Shown here piece by piece: positions 1-8,394 of a stretch of DNA of 64,000 bases. Below the pieces are notes generated by a model. It had not been told where the DNA came from. It searched no databases and saw only the letters and a list, made by a program, of their open reading frames with translations. Positions within the stretch are counted from its first letter, which is position 1. Each line of letters begins with the position of its first letter. A program made the translations under genes and the position numbers. Source of the stretch: OPU3-GD-OMZ sp964515235 (GTDB lineage: Bacteria > Pseudomonadota > Gammaproteobacteria > Methylococcales > Methylomonadaceae); NCBI GenBank assembly GCA_964515235.1, contig CAZEVO010000007.1, forward strand, positions 1-64,000, in the 5' to 3' direction.

Positions 1-32
1 ACATCGGTTAACTAAATTAAAAGGGGAAGAGC

Positions 33-899
33 ATGTCTTCTAAAGATGGCTATTATATACCGCACCGTGCAACTTGGCCTTGGGTCGGTACTGCCGGATT
101 AGCAATTATGTTGGCAGGTTTTGCCAATGTATTGAATGAATCAGCAATTGGAAAGCCGATGATGATTATTGGTTTTGCGACCGTTATTATCATGATGGTT
201 GGTTGGTTTACGTTGCAATCGATTGAAAGTGAATCGGGGATGTATAACCCGCAGGTGAGTATTTCCTATCGTTTAGGAATGATGTGGTTTATCTTTTCAG
301 AAGTAATGTTTTTTGCGGTTTTCTTCGGCGCCTTGTATTACATTCGTGATTTGTCAGTTGATTGGTTGGGGGGAGTGGGTGATGGCCCGGGTCGTTCGAC
401 TAATATGTTATGGGAAGGCTATCAGTCGACCTGGCCTACCAATGGCCCAGGTAAAGTGGGGGGCGATTATGAGCCTATGGGTGCCTTTGGTTTGCCATTG
501 TTAAATACTTTAATTTTATTAACCAGTGGTATCACCGTGACCTGGGCTCATTGGGGAATGATTATTAAAGACCGCCAGCAATTGATTCGCGGTTTAATTG
601 CGACTGTTTTGTTGGGATTTTTGTTTGTCTTTTTTCAGGGACTTGAGTATCACGAAGCCTACACGGAAATGGGTTTAACACTAGGTTCTGGCGTATATGG
701 GTCGACCTTTTTCATGTTAACTGGATTTCATGGGTTACATGTGACCATTGGTGCAATTATGTTAACAGTGGTGTTATTTCGTTGTTGGAAAGGACATTTT
801 ACTCCGGACAATCATTTTGTTTTTGAGGCTGCTGCCTGGTATTGGCATTTTGTTGATGTGGTATGGTTAGGCCTGTTTATCTTTGTTTACTTGTTTTAA
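33..899 (+). CDS. coxC: Cytochrome c oxidase subunit III
   Basis: Subunit III of the aa3-type cytochrome c oxidase, an inner-membrane protein that stabilises the catalytic core and the proton uptake path. The 288-residue product has the family's pattern of about seven membrane helices, the conserved FSEVMFFAVFFGALY segment near residues 88-102 (with the helix-III glutamate) and the C-terminal WHFVDVVWLGLFIFVYLF signature. The ATG follows an AGGGGAAG ribosome site. The 32 bases before it may hold the end of the preceding gene, probably the Cox11 assembly factor by family gene order, but too little is present to say. DUF2909, surf1 and ctaA downstream confirm the operon. The length is normal. 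Confidence 0.97.
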   Translation: MSSKDGYYIPHRATWPWVGTAGLAIMLAGFANVLNESAIGKPMMIIGFATVIIMMVGWFTLQSIESESGMYNPQVSISYRLGMMWFIFSEVMFFAVFFGALYYIRDLSVDWLGGVGDGPGRSTNMLWEGYQSTWPTNGPGKVGGDYEPMGAFGLPLLNTLILLTSGITVTWAHWGMIIKDRQQLIRGLIATVLLGFLFVFFQGLEYHEAYTEMGLTLGSGVYGSTFFMLTGFHGLHVTIGAIMLTVVLFRCWKGHFTPDNHFVFEAAAWYWHFVDVVWLGLFIFVYLF

Positions 900-920
900 A
901 TTGACTGTTGGAAGTAGTTA

Positions 921-1124
921 TCAGCCACTTATCCCATGAGGTTGAATAATTCCTGATATTAAGCCAATAAGGATAATTAAAAAAAGAGCAAGTGATATTG
1001 CAATACGCATAGTAAGCGCTTTAACCATCTGTTTAGGGTTATCTTTTTTTCTTGTAAGGTGAAATAAGGCTGTTATCAGGCTAGCAATAATTCCAATGAG
1101 CAATATGAAAATTATGGTTTTCAT
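921..1124 (-). CDS. DUF2909-like twin-transmembrane small protein
   Basis: A 67-residue membrane protein with two hydrophobic helices (about residues 3-22 and 43-63) joined by a basic loop containing RKKDNPKQMVKALTMR. This is the layout of the DUF2909 'twin transmembrane' family, which commonly sits between coxC and surf1 in gammaproteobacteria. Here it lies in that place but on the opposite strand, 21 bases after the coxC stop. Function is not established. A role in cytochrome oxidase assembly is only inferred from its constant neighbourhood. Confidence 0.8.
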   Translation of the reverse strand: MKTIIFILLIGIIASLITALFHLTRKKDNPKQMVKALTMRIAISLALFLIILIGLISGIIQPHGISG

Positions 1125-1222
1125 GTTTTAAACTTAGTCGTGAGGGAGTTACGGATATTACCACCTAATTTTTGTTTTTGCATAACCACGAGTGGAAATT
1201 TAGGATTATCATCAGGAGTTTT

Positions 1223-1945
1223 GTGCATTTAAAACCTTTTTTATTACCGTTAATAGCATATTTGATAGTTTTAACGTTATTAATGAGTTTAGGCTTCTGG
1301 CAATTAAATAGAGCTGAGCAAAAACAAGAACGTTTAACTCAGCTATCAAGTGCTGAACAGATGAAGCCTATAATACTTGATGATAATTTTTCACTAGCTT
1401 CTGACGATGCAATTTTTCGAGAAGTAACCTTGTCAGGAGTGTTTGATGATAGTCATCAGTTTTTGATTGATAATCAGGTTAGAAGCCACCAAGCAGGTTA
1501 TTTTGTTCTTACGCCATTGATAATGACCGATCAGCAAAAGGCGGTGCTGGTCAATCGTGGTTGGATTAAGGCGAATTCATTTAGAGCACAATTACCAGAC
1601 GTTTCAATGTCACAACGGAAGGCGATTATTACTGGAACGCTTAATCATTTTCCTTCCGTGGGAATTCATTTAGAAGGTGCTGAGAGACCAACCGCGACTA
1701 ATCCCGGAGTAGTTCAAGTCGTTGATGTGTCATTGTTATCAGATAAAATTAATATTCCTTTACATGATTTTCAAGTTCAGCTGTCAGCTAATTCTGGTGA
1801 AGGGTATTTAAGGGATTGGGATACAGTAGAAAAAACAATAATGACGCCAGAAAAGCATACGGGTTATGCCTTGCAGTGGTTTGCGATGGCATTTGTCTTA
1901 ACAATAATTTGTATCAGGATTTTATTAAAAAAGAAAAATGGATGA
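1223..1945 (+). CDS. SURF1-family cytochrome oxidase assembly protein
   Basis: SURF1 proteins help insert heme a into subunit I of cytochrome c oxidase. The product has one helix near the N terminus ending in GFWQLNRAEQK, a periplasmic domain with the family motif VNRGWIKA, and a second helix at the C terminus (YALQWFAMAFVLTIICIRILL). An open frame runs upstream to a TTG at 1172, but I prefer the GTG at 1223. It follows AGGAG by 4 bases and starts MHLKPFLLPLIAYL, right at the first helix, as in relatives. The 3' end overlaps the next gene by 8 bases, so translation is probably coupled. Confidence 0.92.
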   Translation: MHLKPFLLPLIAYLIVLTLLMSLGFWQLNRAEQKQERLTQLSSAEQMKPIILDDNFSLASDDAIFREVTLSGVFDDSHQFLIDNQVRSHQAGYFVLTPLIMTDQQKAVLVNRGWIKANSFRAQLPDVSMSQRKAIITGTLNHFPSVGIHLEGAERPTATNPGVVQVVDVSLLSDKINIPLHDFQVQLSANSGEGYLRDWDTVEKTIMTPEKHTGYALQWFAMAFVLTIICIRILLKKKNG

Positions 1946-2534
1946 GACTGTAAACAAAAATAGACGTTTTATCATGATTATTCTGATGATTTCAGGAATC
2001 CCCTTTTTGTTGGCCTGGGTGTTAATTCAGAACCCTCAGTGGATTACCAGTAGGAGTAATTACGGTACTTTAGTGGTGCCGCCGGTTACAACGGAACGGG
2101 AGCAATTTCAAGGCGCAGATTTATTTTCAAAACAGAATATCGGCGAACTTAATGGACATTGGGTTTTGGTTAATTTAATTTTTGATCAAAACTGTTCTGA
2201 AATTTGTAAGCAAGCGATCCATAGTAGTAAACAAATACGGTTAATGATGAATAAGGATTTGGTTCGATTACGTCGTATGGTGATTGTACCTAGTCATTTT
2301 GAGCAGAAAAATAGTAGTGGTTGGTGGCAAAAAGATGATAGGTTACTGAAAGTCATTGCCAATGAATCCATAATTAAAAAATTAGATCTAGTAATTGAGA
2401 ATTTTCGACAAGAAGGGCAGTTGATCGTCATGGACCCAGTCGGTAATATCTTGATGTATTATCATTCTGATTTTGACCCTTATGGTGTTACTAAAGATTT
2501 AAAAAAGGTGTTACGTGCATCACAAATTGGATAA
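1938..2534 (+). CDS. Membrane-anchored CX3C protein of the cytochrome oxidase operon
   Basis: A 198-residue protein with one N-terminal membrane helix (about residues 12-30) and a periplasmic domain. It carries CSEIC near residue 85, a CX3C motif like the copper-binding CX3C of SCO/SenC proteins, and a later histidine in MYYHSDFDPYG near residue 175. The match to canonical SCO is weak in between. Homologues of this size are usually found between surf1 and ctaA and are labelled hypothetical or thioredoxin-fold proteins. A role in copper or thiol chemistry for oxidase assembly is inferred from motif and position. It overlaps surf1 by 8 bases and ends 7 bases before the fused ctaA-ftsY gene. Confidence 0.7.
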   Translation: MDETVNKNRRFIMIILMISGIPFLLAWVLIQNPQWITSRSNYGTLVVPPVTTEREQFQGADLFSKQNIGELNGHWVLVNLIFDQNCSEICKQAIHSSKQIRLMMNKDLVRLRRMVIVPSHFEQKNSSGWWQKDDRLLKVIANESIIKKLDLVIENFRQEGQLIVMDPVGNILMYYHSDFDPYGVTKDLKKVLRASQIG

Positions 2535-2541
2535 ATAAAAA

Positions 2542-4539
2542 ATGTTTAGAAAATTAATATCCCTCAGTTTATTTTTAGTGTTAGTGGTTATTGTTTTAGG
2601 TGCTTATGTGCGCTTGTCTGATGCAGGCTTAGGTTGTCCTGACTGGCCAGGCTGCTTTGGTTCACCGGTAATTAGTGAGGACCCTGATTTTATCAAACAA
2701 GCCAGAGAAGCTTTTCCAGATGTTTTTTTCGACAAAGGAAAAGCCTGGAAAGAGATGATTCATCGCTATGTGGCTGGTACCTTAGGCATTATTATTCTGT
2801 TGATGAATTTAATTGCTTGGCGTCAAAAACCGCACCGATTGATGGCAATGTCTTGTTCATTTGGTTTGTTGTTGCTGGTAGGCTTTCAAGCAGCTTTAGG
2901 TATGTGGACAGTCACTATGAAGGTCATGCCTATTATAGTCACCAGCCACTTATTATTAGGGATGATGACTTGTTGGTTGTTATATCGGTTTTATCTTCAG
3001 ACTCGCCCTAATATTGAACGAAGAGAGCAAATACAAGGTCCACGACGATTAGCGCAATTTGCGATGTTAGTGTTGTTCCTCCAGATATTCCTAGGTGGCT
3101 GGACCAGTACCAACTATGCTGCATTGGCTTGTGAGGGCTTTCCCCAATGCAATAATTCTTGGTGGCCTGCAGGTGATTATAAGGAAGCAGGTAATTTTCT
3201 TCAGGGACTGATGACTGGCAATACAGCACCATTATCAGCTGAAGGTAAGGTTGCAGCACACTGGATGCATCGGATTGGTGCTTTGGTGACATTCATCGTT
3301 TTGACGCTGGTGATGTTCATTGCTTCATCGGGGCGCTATCCACGCTTAGTACGTAAAAGTGCGGTTTGGTTAAGTGCTCTACTTTTTGTGCAGATTTGTT
3401 TGGGTGCTGCGAACGTTAGAATGAATTTGCCGATGTGGAGTGCAGTTTCCCATAACGGTGTTGCAGCACTTTTAATGTTGTTATTAATTCGACTGAGTTT
3501 TTATTGTAAATATACTTTAAAAGGCGAAGTAGAAAAAACATTAACTCCAGAGCGCGTCGGTGAAATTGAAACAGTAACTGATGCAGTAGTCACGCGAGAA
3601 GTTTATCTCGAGCCAGATTCTGAAGATCGAGATTTACGATTAAAATCACAGTTAAAACGAACCCGGTCGGGGTTAGGTGGGTTGCTGGCGAGTCTTAAGC
3701 TGGGTCATAAGAAAATTGATGATGACTTATTAGAAGATATTGAAACTAACTTAATTATGGCTGATGTTGGCATGGAAGTAACAGCCGAGATTATGTCGCA
3801 GTTAAAAGCCACAATAGCCGCATCTTCAGATGGTCAAGTAGATGGCTTGGATTTGTTAAAACAGCAATTGCTAGGGATTGTAGAACCATACTCTCAGCCA
3901 TTGAATATACCGGAGCAAACTGACCCTTTTGTTATTTTAGTGGTTGGAATAAATGGCGCTGGTAAAACAACAACAATTGGTAAAATGGCTAAGCGATTAC
4001 AAGCACAAGGACATAGTGTTATGTTAGCGGCAGGCGATACTTTTAGGGCGGCTGCTGTAGAGCAATTGCAGACTTGGGGCGAACGTAATGAGATCCCTGT
4101 AATTGCACAACAAACGGGCGCTGATTCTGCTTCCGTTATTTTTGATGGTTTACAGTCTGCTAAGGCTAAAGGTGTGGATGTATTGATTGCTGATACAGCA
4201 GGCAGACTCCACACGAAAGCAAACTTAATGGAAGAATTGATTAAAGTGAAACGCATCATGGGGAAAATCGATGCGTCTGCTCCGCATGAGGTTATGTTAG
4301 TTTTAGATGCCGGGACAGGGCAGAATGCTGTAGTTCAGGCTAAACAGTTTAATGAAGCGATGTCGCTGACCGGTATTACTTTGACTAAGCTGGATGGTAC
4401 TGCTAAAGGGGGCGTCGTTTTTGCGTTAGCGAAGCAATTAGGGGTTCCCATTCGGTTTATTGGAATTGGCGAGGGCATTGGCGATTTACAGGAATTTAAT
4501 GCTAAAGAGTTTATTGATGCTGTGTTTGTAGCGGACTAA
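2542..4539 (+). CDS. ctaA-ftsY: Heme A synthase fused to SRP receptor FtsY
   Basis: One 665-codon open frame encodes two complete proteins. Residues 1 to about 322 are heme A synthase (CtaA/COX15). This part has eight helices, the GCPDWPGC motif, heme-ligand histidines in EMIHRYVAG, TSHLLLG, HWMHRIGA and SHNGVAA, and a second cysteine pair in ACEGFPQC. Residues about 323-375 are an acidic linker. Residues about 375-665 are the FtsY NG GTPase: N domain IDDDLLEDIETNLIMADVG, P-loop GINGAGKTTT near 472, DTFRAAA, DTAGR and TKLD. The FtsY A domain, which normally holds FtsY at the membrane, is reduced to the linker. No ATG, GTG or TTG occurs in this frame from 3481 to 3681, so separate translation of FtsY looks unlikely. 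ftsE starts right after the stop. The neighbour ctaB (heme O synthase), common after ctaA, is absent. An assembly join without N cannot be excluded from sequence alone. Confidence 0.9.
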   Translation: MFRKLISLSLFLVLVVIVLGAYVRLSDAGLGCPDWPGCFGSPVISEDPDFIKQAREAFPDVFFDKGKAWKEMIHRYVAGTLGIIILLMNLIAWRQKPHRLMAMSCSFGLLLLVGFQAALGMWTVTMKVMPIIVTSHLLLGMMTCWLLYRFYLQTRPNIERREQIQGPRRLAQFAMLVLFLQIFLGGWTSTNYAALACEGFPQCNNSWWPAGDYKEAGNFLQGLMTGNTAPLSAEGKVAAHWMHRIGALVTFIVLTLVMFIASSGRYPRLVRKSAVWLSALLFVQICLGAANVRMNLPMWSAVSHNGVAALLMLLLIRLSFYCKYTLKGEVEKTLTPERVGEIETVTDAVVTREVYLEPDSEDRDLRLKSQLKRTRSGLGGLLASLKLGHKKIDDDLLEDIETNLIMADVGMEVTAEIMSQLKATIAASSDGQVDGLDLLKQQLLGIVEPYSQPLNIPEQTDPFVILVVGINGAGKTTTIGKMAKRLQAQGHSVMLAAGDTFRAAAVEQLQTWGERNEIPVIAQQTGADSASVIFDGLQSAKAKGVDVLIADTAGRLHTKANLMEELIKVKRIMGKIDASAPHEVMLVLDAGTGQNAVVQAKQFNEAMSLTGITLTKLDGTAKGGVVFALAKQLGVPIRFIGIGEGIGDLQEFNAKEFIDAVFVAD

Positions 4540-5196
4540 ATGATCAAGTTTGACCGGGTTAGTAAAGGGTACCCCGAAGTCAGTGATGCACTTGTTAATG
4601 TGAGTTTTACTATTAACAAGGGGGAAATGGCTTTTTTAACCGGACATTCAGGTGCTGGAAAGAGTACTTTGCTGAAATTAATAGCCTTGATTGAGAGCGT
4701 TTCACAAGGACAGATTTTTCTTGATGGCCAGAATCTAAATCAAGTATCGCAACGAGAGATCCCTTTTATTCGTCGTAAACTTGGTTTGATTTTTCAAGAT
4801 TACAAGTTATTAAATGATCGTACTGTTGCGGAAAACATAGCTTTGCCTTTGTTGATTGCAGGTTACAATCATCATGATATTAAACGGCGAATTAGAGCGG
4901 TACTTGATAAGGTCGGCCTAGCAGGTAAAGAGAAAAATTATCCTTTGTCATTGTCAGGTGGTGAGCAACAGCGTGTGGGTATTGCACGTGCGGTTGTTAA
5001 TAAACCCAGTTTAATTCTTGCAGATGAACCAACAGGAAATTTGGACCCTGAATTATCTAAAGAGATTATGTGTTTGTTTAAGCAATTTAGACAGGTAGGT
5101 GTAACAGTGTTTATCGCGACTCATGATTTATCTCAGGTGGTAGAATCGGGGTGTCGTCAGTTAATCTTAGACCAAGGCCGTTTGGTGAGTGATTAA
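4540..5196 (+). CDS. ftsE: Cell division ATP-binding protein FtsE
   Basis: FtsE is the cytoplasmic ATPase of the FtsEX complex, which controls peptidoglycan hydrolases at the division site. The 218-residue product has Walker A GHSGAGKST (about residues 35-43), the Q-loop in FQDYKLL, signature LSGGEQQRVGIARA, Walker B LILADEPT and the H-loop in FIATHD. The ATG abuts the TAA of the ctaA-ftsY gene, and ftsX follows 9 bases later, giving the classical ftsY-ftsE-ftsX order. Length and motifs are normal. Confidence 0.97.
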   Translation: MIKFDRVSKGYPEVSDALVNVSFTINKGEMAFLTGHSGAGKSTLLKLIALIESVSQGQIFLDGQNLNQVSQREIPFIRRKLGLIFQDYKLLNDRTVAENIALPLLIAGYNHHDIKRRIRAVLDKVGLAGKEKNYPLSLSGGEQQRVGIARAVVNKPSLILADEPTGNLDPELSKEIMCLFKQFRQVGVTVFIATHDLSQVVESGCRQLILDQGRLVSD

Positions 5197-5205
5197 CCAA
5201 TATTT

Positions 5206-5993
5206 ATGAAAGGTTTTTTTATTGCTCACTTGCAAGCCTTATTGTTTAGCCTAGGACAGCAACTGAGAGCACCTATCTCATCACTATTAACGATTGCCGT
5301 TTTATCTATTTCCATTGCTTTGTCAGGTCTGTTTTACCTTTTGGTGAAGAATTTATCTCATTTAACGGGGCAGATTGAGACATCTAATCAAATCACATTA
5401 TTTTTAGAGCAGCAAGTTTCCGAGCAAGAGGGTCAACAGTTACAAAGGTGGCTCGAAAAACATCGGAACATTCAGGCAACACGATTAATTACGAAGGCCG
5501 AGGGTCTAAAAGAATTTGAAAGTTATAGTGGTTTTGGAGATGCATTAAAGGCGCTAAATAGTAACCCATTACCGATGGTGGTACAGGTTTTTCCACGTTC
5601 TAACTTAACAACACAGCAACAATTTCAACAATTGTTAGATGAGCTCAAAGGTTTGCCAGAAATATTTAGCGCTAAAATTGATATGCAATGGTTGCAACGA
5701 CTGAAGGCCATCATTGTTTTGGTCGAGCGTGGNNNNNNNNNNNNNNNNNNNNNNNNNNNNNNNNNNNNNNNNNNNNNNNNNNNNNNNNNNNNNNNNNNNN
5801 NNNNNNNNNNNNNNNNNNNNNNNNNNNNNNNNCACCTATGGAACAACTAACGAGACTTTATTTAGATTGTCGGGAGATAGATTTTTTGAGTGTAGAGGAA
5901 TCGTTAATTTTAATTACCATCTCTTCATTGTTGGGCGTTGTGGGGTCTTGGGGGGTTTTGAAAACCCAATTAAATCGATTGAAACCGGAATAA
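5206..5993 (+). CDS. ftsX: Cell division protein FtsX (interrupted by scaffold gap)
   Basis: FtsX is the membrane partner of FtsE. The first 175 codons give the cytoplasmic N terminus, the first helix (LLTIAVLSISIALSGLFYLL) and the periplasmic domain. A run of 100 N (5733-5832) follows. After it the C-terminal helix and tail appear in another frame: ISSLLGVVGSWGVLKTQL, ending LNRLKPE with TAA at 5991-5993. The visible parts total about 227 residues against roughly 300 or more for the family, so about two helices are probably missing and the gap is longer than 100 bases. It is annotated as one gene because both ends match FtsX and nothing suggests decay. The convergent mutM stop lies 18 bases away. 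Confidence 0.9.
5733..5832. other. Scaffold gap (100 N) inside ftsX
   Basis: Exactly 100 N. FtsX is read in different frames on the two sides, so the real gap is not 100 bases. Confidence 0.99.
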
Positions 5994-6011
5994 ACTATGT
6001 TGCTGAGGTGT

Positions 6012-6827
6012 TTAGTGTTGGCATTGGGCGCAGAAAACAGTTGCTCGATTACTTTGTCTGATTAAAATCAGAGTATGACCACAGCGAGTGCAGGGTTTAT
6101 TATGACGGCCATACACATTAAGTTCTTGTTTAAAGTAGCCTGGTTTTCCACTGCCACCGACAAAATCTTTTAAAGTCGTTCCGCCTTGTTCAATAGCGCG
6201 GGCTAGAATAATCTTTATAGCATTCTGAAGTGTTTGGTATCGTGTTAAGGATATGCGGCCAGCTTGTCGTTTTGGATGTATTCCAGCGGTAAAAAGGGCC
6301 TCATTAGCATAAATATTACCGACACCCACAACAATATGTGGGTCCATAATAAAGCTTTTGATAGATCGCTTTGAATTTCTTGAGAGTAGATAAAGATAAT
6401 GACCGGTGAAATTATCCGCAAAAGGTTCGGGACCTAGATTATTAAGTAATTTATGTTCTTCAGGTGCTTGATTGGTCCATAAAATGCAGCCAAATCGTCG
6501 TGGATCATTGAAACGGAGGTGAAGATTATTAGCGAGATGAAAGTCAACATGGTCATGTTTTTTTAACGGCGTTTCGGGTTGGACAATTTGTAAGTTACCT
6601 GACATACCTAAGTGGATGATTGTTGTTCCCGCTGAGCTGTTCAGTAATAGATATTTTGCTCTTCTTTCGACGGACTGAATTATTTGATTTTTAAAGGTAG
6701 TGGTTAAGTTATCGCTGATCGGCCAACGTAGTTGTTTTTGGCGAATGGTAATATCAGTAACTTCAATACCTGTGAGATAGGGTTCAATACCACGACGCGT
6801 TGTCTCAACTTCCGGCAATTCAGGCAT
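6012..6827 (-). CDS. mutM: Formamidopyrimidine-DNA glycosylase
   Basis: MutM removes oxidised purines such as 8-oxoguanine and cuts the abasic site. The 271-residue protein starts MPELPEVETTRRG, giving the catalytic Pro2 and Glu3 after Met removal. It has the RRAKYLLL lysine near residue 57, the helix-two-turn-helix with NIYANEAL near residue 170, and a C-terminal CX2C-X16-CX2C zinc finger (CTRCGHTL and FCAQCQH). It is on the minus strand, convergent with ftsX, and ends within the last 25 codons expected for the family. hflD lies 15 bases upstream in the same direction. Confidence 0.98.
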   Translation of the reverse strand: MPELPEVETTRRGIEPYLTGIEVTDITIRQKQLRWPISDNLTTTFKNQIIQSVERRAKYLLLNSSAGTTIIHLGMSGNLQIVQPETPLKKHDHVDFHLANNLHLRFNDPRRFGCILWTNQAPEEHKLLNNLGPEPFADNFTGHYLYLLSRNSKRSIKSFIMDPHIVVGVGNIYANEALFTAGIHPKRQAGRISLTRYQTLQNAIKIILARAIEQGGTTLKDFVGGSGKPGYFKQELNVYGRHNKPCTRCGHTLILIRQSNRATVFCAQCQH

Positions 6828-6842
6828 GATGATATTATTTTG

Positions 6843-7478
6843 TTAGTGGTGTTGTCGTAATTCATTTAGCAGCAGTCCAACGCCATTTTGGATTGTTCCT
6901 CGTTGTAAAAGAAACTTCCAGCGGCGACCACCACATTGGCGCCATAATAAGGCTGAGCGAATTCCGGCTAATAAAAGGCTTCTGATTTTATGGATATTTT
7001 CGATGTTTGAGAGGTGGTTTTGCTCACCATTGACCAAAATTCGGGGGTTAAGAGTGCTGACAGTAGTGTGATAAAGGTCGCCCAGAGTCGTTAAAACCGT
7101 GTTATGAGTTGTTCCAAGTTCTTCAGCCTGTGATTGTGACAACTCAATACCCGATCGAATATCTGAAAGCATCGGAGTGTTTTTGCTGAGTTGTTTTTCT
7201 AGGAAAATAATTGAAGCGGCATAACGGCCCTGTTCAGAGTCCGGTGGTTCTGCGCCAGTGAGTTGGCGTTGTAATTGATTGAGACCAGAGGAAATACCGG
7301 TTAACCCTCCGTAGATATCTTCAACATTTTTGGCATCTATTTTAAGGATACTGGCAATACTACTTTCAAAAGGCGTTTGTTCAGCCATACCAGTAGTAGC
7401 AATTTTTTTAACTTGGTAGACGGCTTGAGTAAGTCCTGCTAAAGCGATAACTTGGTTTCTGGTCGTGTTCAGAGGCAT
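6843..7478 (-). CDS. hflD: High frequency lysogenization protein HflD homologue
   Basis: HflD is a mostly helical, membrane-associated protein. In Escherichia coli it binds phage lambda CII; its normal cellular role is unclear. The 211-residue product matches family landmarks: an N-terminal NQVIALAGLTQAVYQVKKIA helix, the YGGLTGISSGLNQLQRQL segment and the C-terminal IRSLLLAGIRSALLWRQCGG-like helix ending in a basic, glutamine-rich tail. In many gammaproteobacteria hflD sits between mnmA and purB. Here it sits between mutM and a rhodanese gene. The gap to mutM is 15 bases, so they may be co-transcribed. Confidence 0.92.
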   Translation of the reverse strand: MPLNTTRNQVIALAGLTQAVYQVKKIATTGMAEQTPFESSIASILKIDAKNVEDIYGGLTGISSGLNQLQRQLTGAEPPDSEQGRYAASIIFLEKQLSKNTPMLSDIRSGIELSQSQAEELGTTHNTVLTTLGDLYHTTVSTLNPRILVNGEQNHLSNIENIHKIRSLLLAGIRSALLWRQCGGRRWKFLLQRGTIQNGVGLLLNELRQHH

Positions 7479-7501
7479 AATAAGTTTTTTTAATTGAAAG
7501 G

Positions 7502-7942
7502 TTATTGTTTTAAATCTGGGTTAATTGTTAGATGGCCTTGTCGTTTCCAACCTTTTATGCCATTTTTGAGATGACTTATTCTATTCATATTCAGGTTAGT
7601 GCTCAATAGTTTGGCCACTATTTTGGACCGGTTACCGCTGGCGCAGACTAAAATAATGGCTGTATCTTTAGTCTTTTGGAGTTGGGCCAATTTCGAAAGC
7701 CAGTCGGCAAGGTCATAATGGCCATTATGGTCGAAAAAGGTGAGGAGTTTACTATTGGCGATGACCCCCTCTTTTGACCATTCTTCGGGTCTTCGGATAT
7801 CTACGATAAGGACTGAGGGACTATTTAATGTTTTAAATTCACTGCTGCTGAGTTCTTTAAATTCAGCAGCAGTGCAAGGAATATATACGTTTGCTAGTAA
7901 GAAGAGAGTCCAAGTTACTTTTAAAAGGCTGCTAAAACGCAT
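7502..7942 (-). CDS. Exported rhodanese-like protein
   Basis: A 146-residue single rhodanese domain with an N-terminal signal-like segment (about residues 5-25, ending CTAAEF), so probably periplasmic. The active-site loop is CASGNR with the cysteine near residue 103, followed by SKIVAKLL. The domain start (LIVDIRRPEEWSKEGVI) and the C-terminal GIKGWKRQG are typical. Rhodaneses transfer sulfane sulfur or bind thiols; the substrate here is unknown. The ATG at 7942 is preferred over the TTG one codon upstream. It lies 23 bases before hflD. No partner gene points to a pathway. Confidence 0.85.
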   Translation of the reverse strand: MRFSSLLKVTWTLFLLANVYIPCTAAEFKELSSSEFKTLNSPSVLIVDIRRPEEWSKEGVIANSKLLTFFDHNGHYDLADWLSKLAQLQKTKDTAIILVCASGNRSKIVAKLLSTNLNMNRISHLKNGIKGWKRQGHLTINPDLKQ

Positions 7943-8023
7943 CAAGAGTCTGTCCGTAATTTTTTTAAGGAGGAGGCTTTAGGAAATACATTTTACTCTT
8001 TTGCGAAGGATGTACAATGTTAG

Positions 8024-8123
8024 NNNNNNNNNNNNNNNNNNNNNNNNNNNNNNNNNNNNNNNNNNNNNNNNNNNNNNNNNNNNNNNNNNNNNNNNNNNNN
8101 NNNNNNNNNNNNNNNNNNNNNNN
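8024..8123. other. Scaffold gap (100 N) upstream of copZ
   Basis: Exactly 100 N between the divergent rhodanese and copper genes. It probably hides the promoter of copZ-copA, and possibly a small regulator. The flanking unique sequence (7946-8023 and 8124-8169) shows no gene. Confidence 0.99.
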
Positions 8124-8169
8124 GATGGATAATTTAGTAGGCAAATCATTAATCAGAGAGGATGGATAG

Positions 8170-8391
8170 ATGGTTGAATTAATAGTTTTTAAAGTGATAG
8201 GTATGAAATGTGGTGGTTGTGAAAAGGCAGTTGAAGAGAAGTTAGCGCAAATAGAAGGTGTCGTTACAGTTAACGCTTCGCATCAAACTGATGAGGTGAA
8301 AATTCACTTTGACACTGAAAAGCTGAAACCAGCCCAACTCCAGAAATGTTTGGCCGAATTAGATTATCAATCGACCATCTTGGGAGGTTAG
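8170..8391 (+). CDS. copZ: Copper chaperone (heavy-metal-associated domain)
   Basis: A 73-residue free-standing HMA domain. The metal-binding GMKCGGC motif is near residues 11-17, and the beta-alpha-beta-beta-alpha-beta pattern fills the rest (VEEKLAQIEGVVTVNA, ELDYQSTIL). Such proteins hold Cu(I) in the cytoplasm and hand it to the CopA ATPase. The gene ends 3 bases before copA, and GGGAGG of its last codons serves as copA's ribosome site, so expression is coupled. Its own ATG is preceded by GAGAGGATGG. Regulation, usually CueR or CopY type, cannot be judged because of the upstream gap. Confidence 0.93.
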   Translation: MVELIVFKVIGMKCGGCEKAVEEKLAQIEGVVTVNASHQTDEVKIHFDTEKLKPAQLQKCLAELDYQSTILGG

Positions 8392-8394
8392 CGA

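Noticed and set aside
1172..1222. TTG start extending SURF1 by 17 residues.
   Set aside because: No ribosome site precedes it, and the extension is basic and unlike relatives. GTG 1223 has AGGAG just upstream.
3894..4259. 121-codon open frame on the minus strand under ftsY.
   Set aside because: It is antisense to the conserved NG GTPase domain; its Cys/Ser/Ala-rich composition mirrors that coding strand.
5206..5850. FtsX as a truncated pseudogene ending soon after the gap.
   Set aside because: The frame change is due to the placeholder gap; the true FtsX C terminus is present in another frame to 5993.
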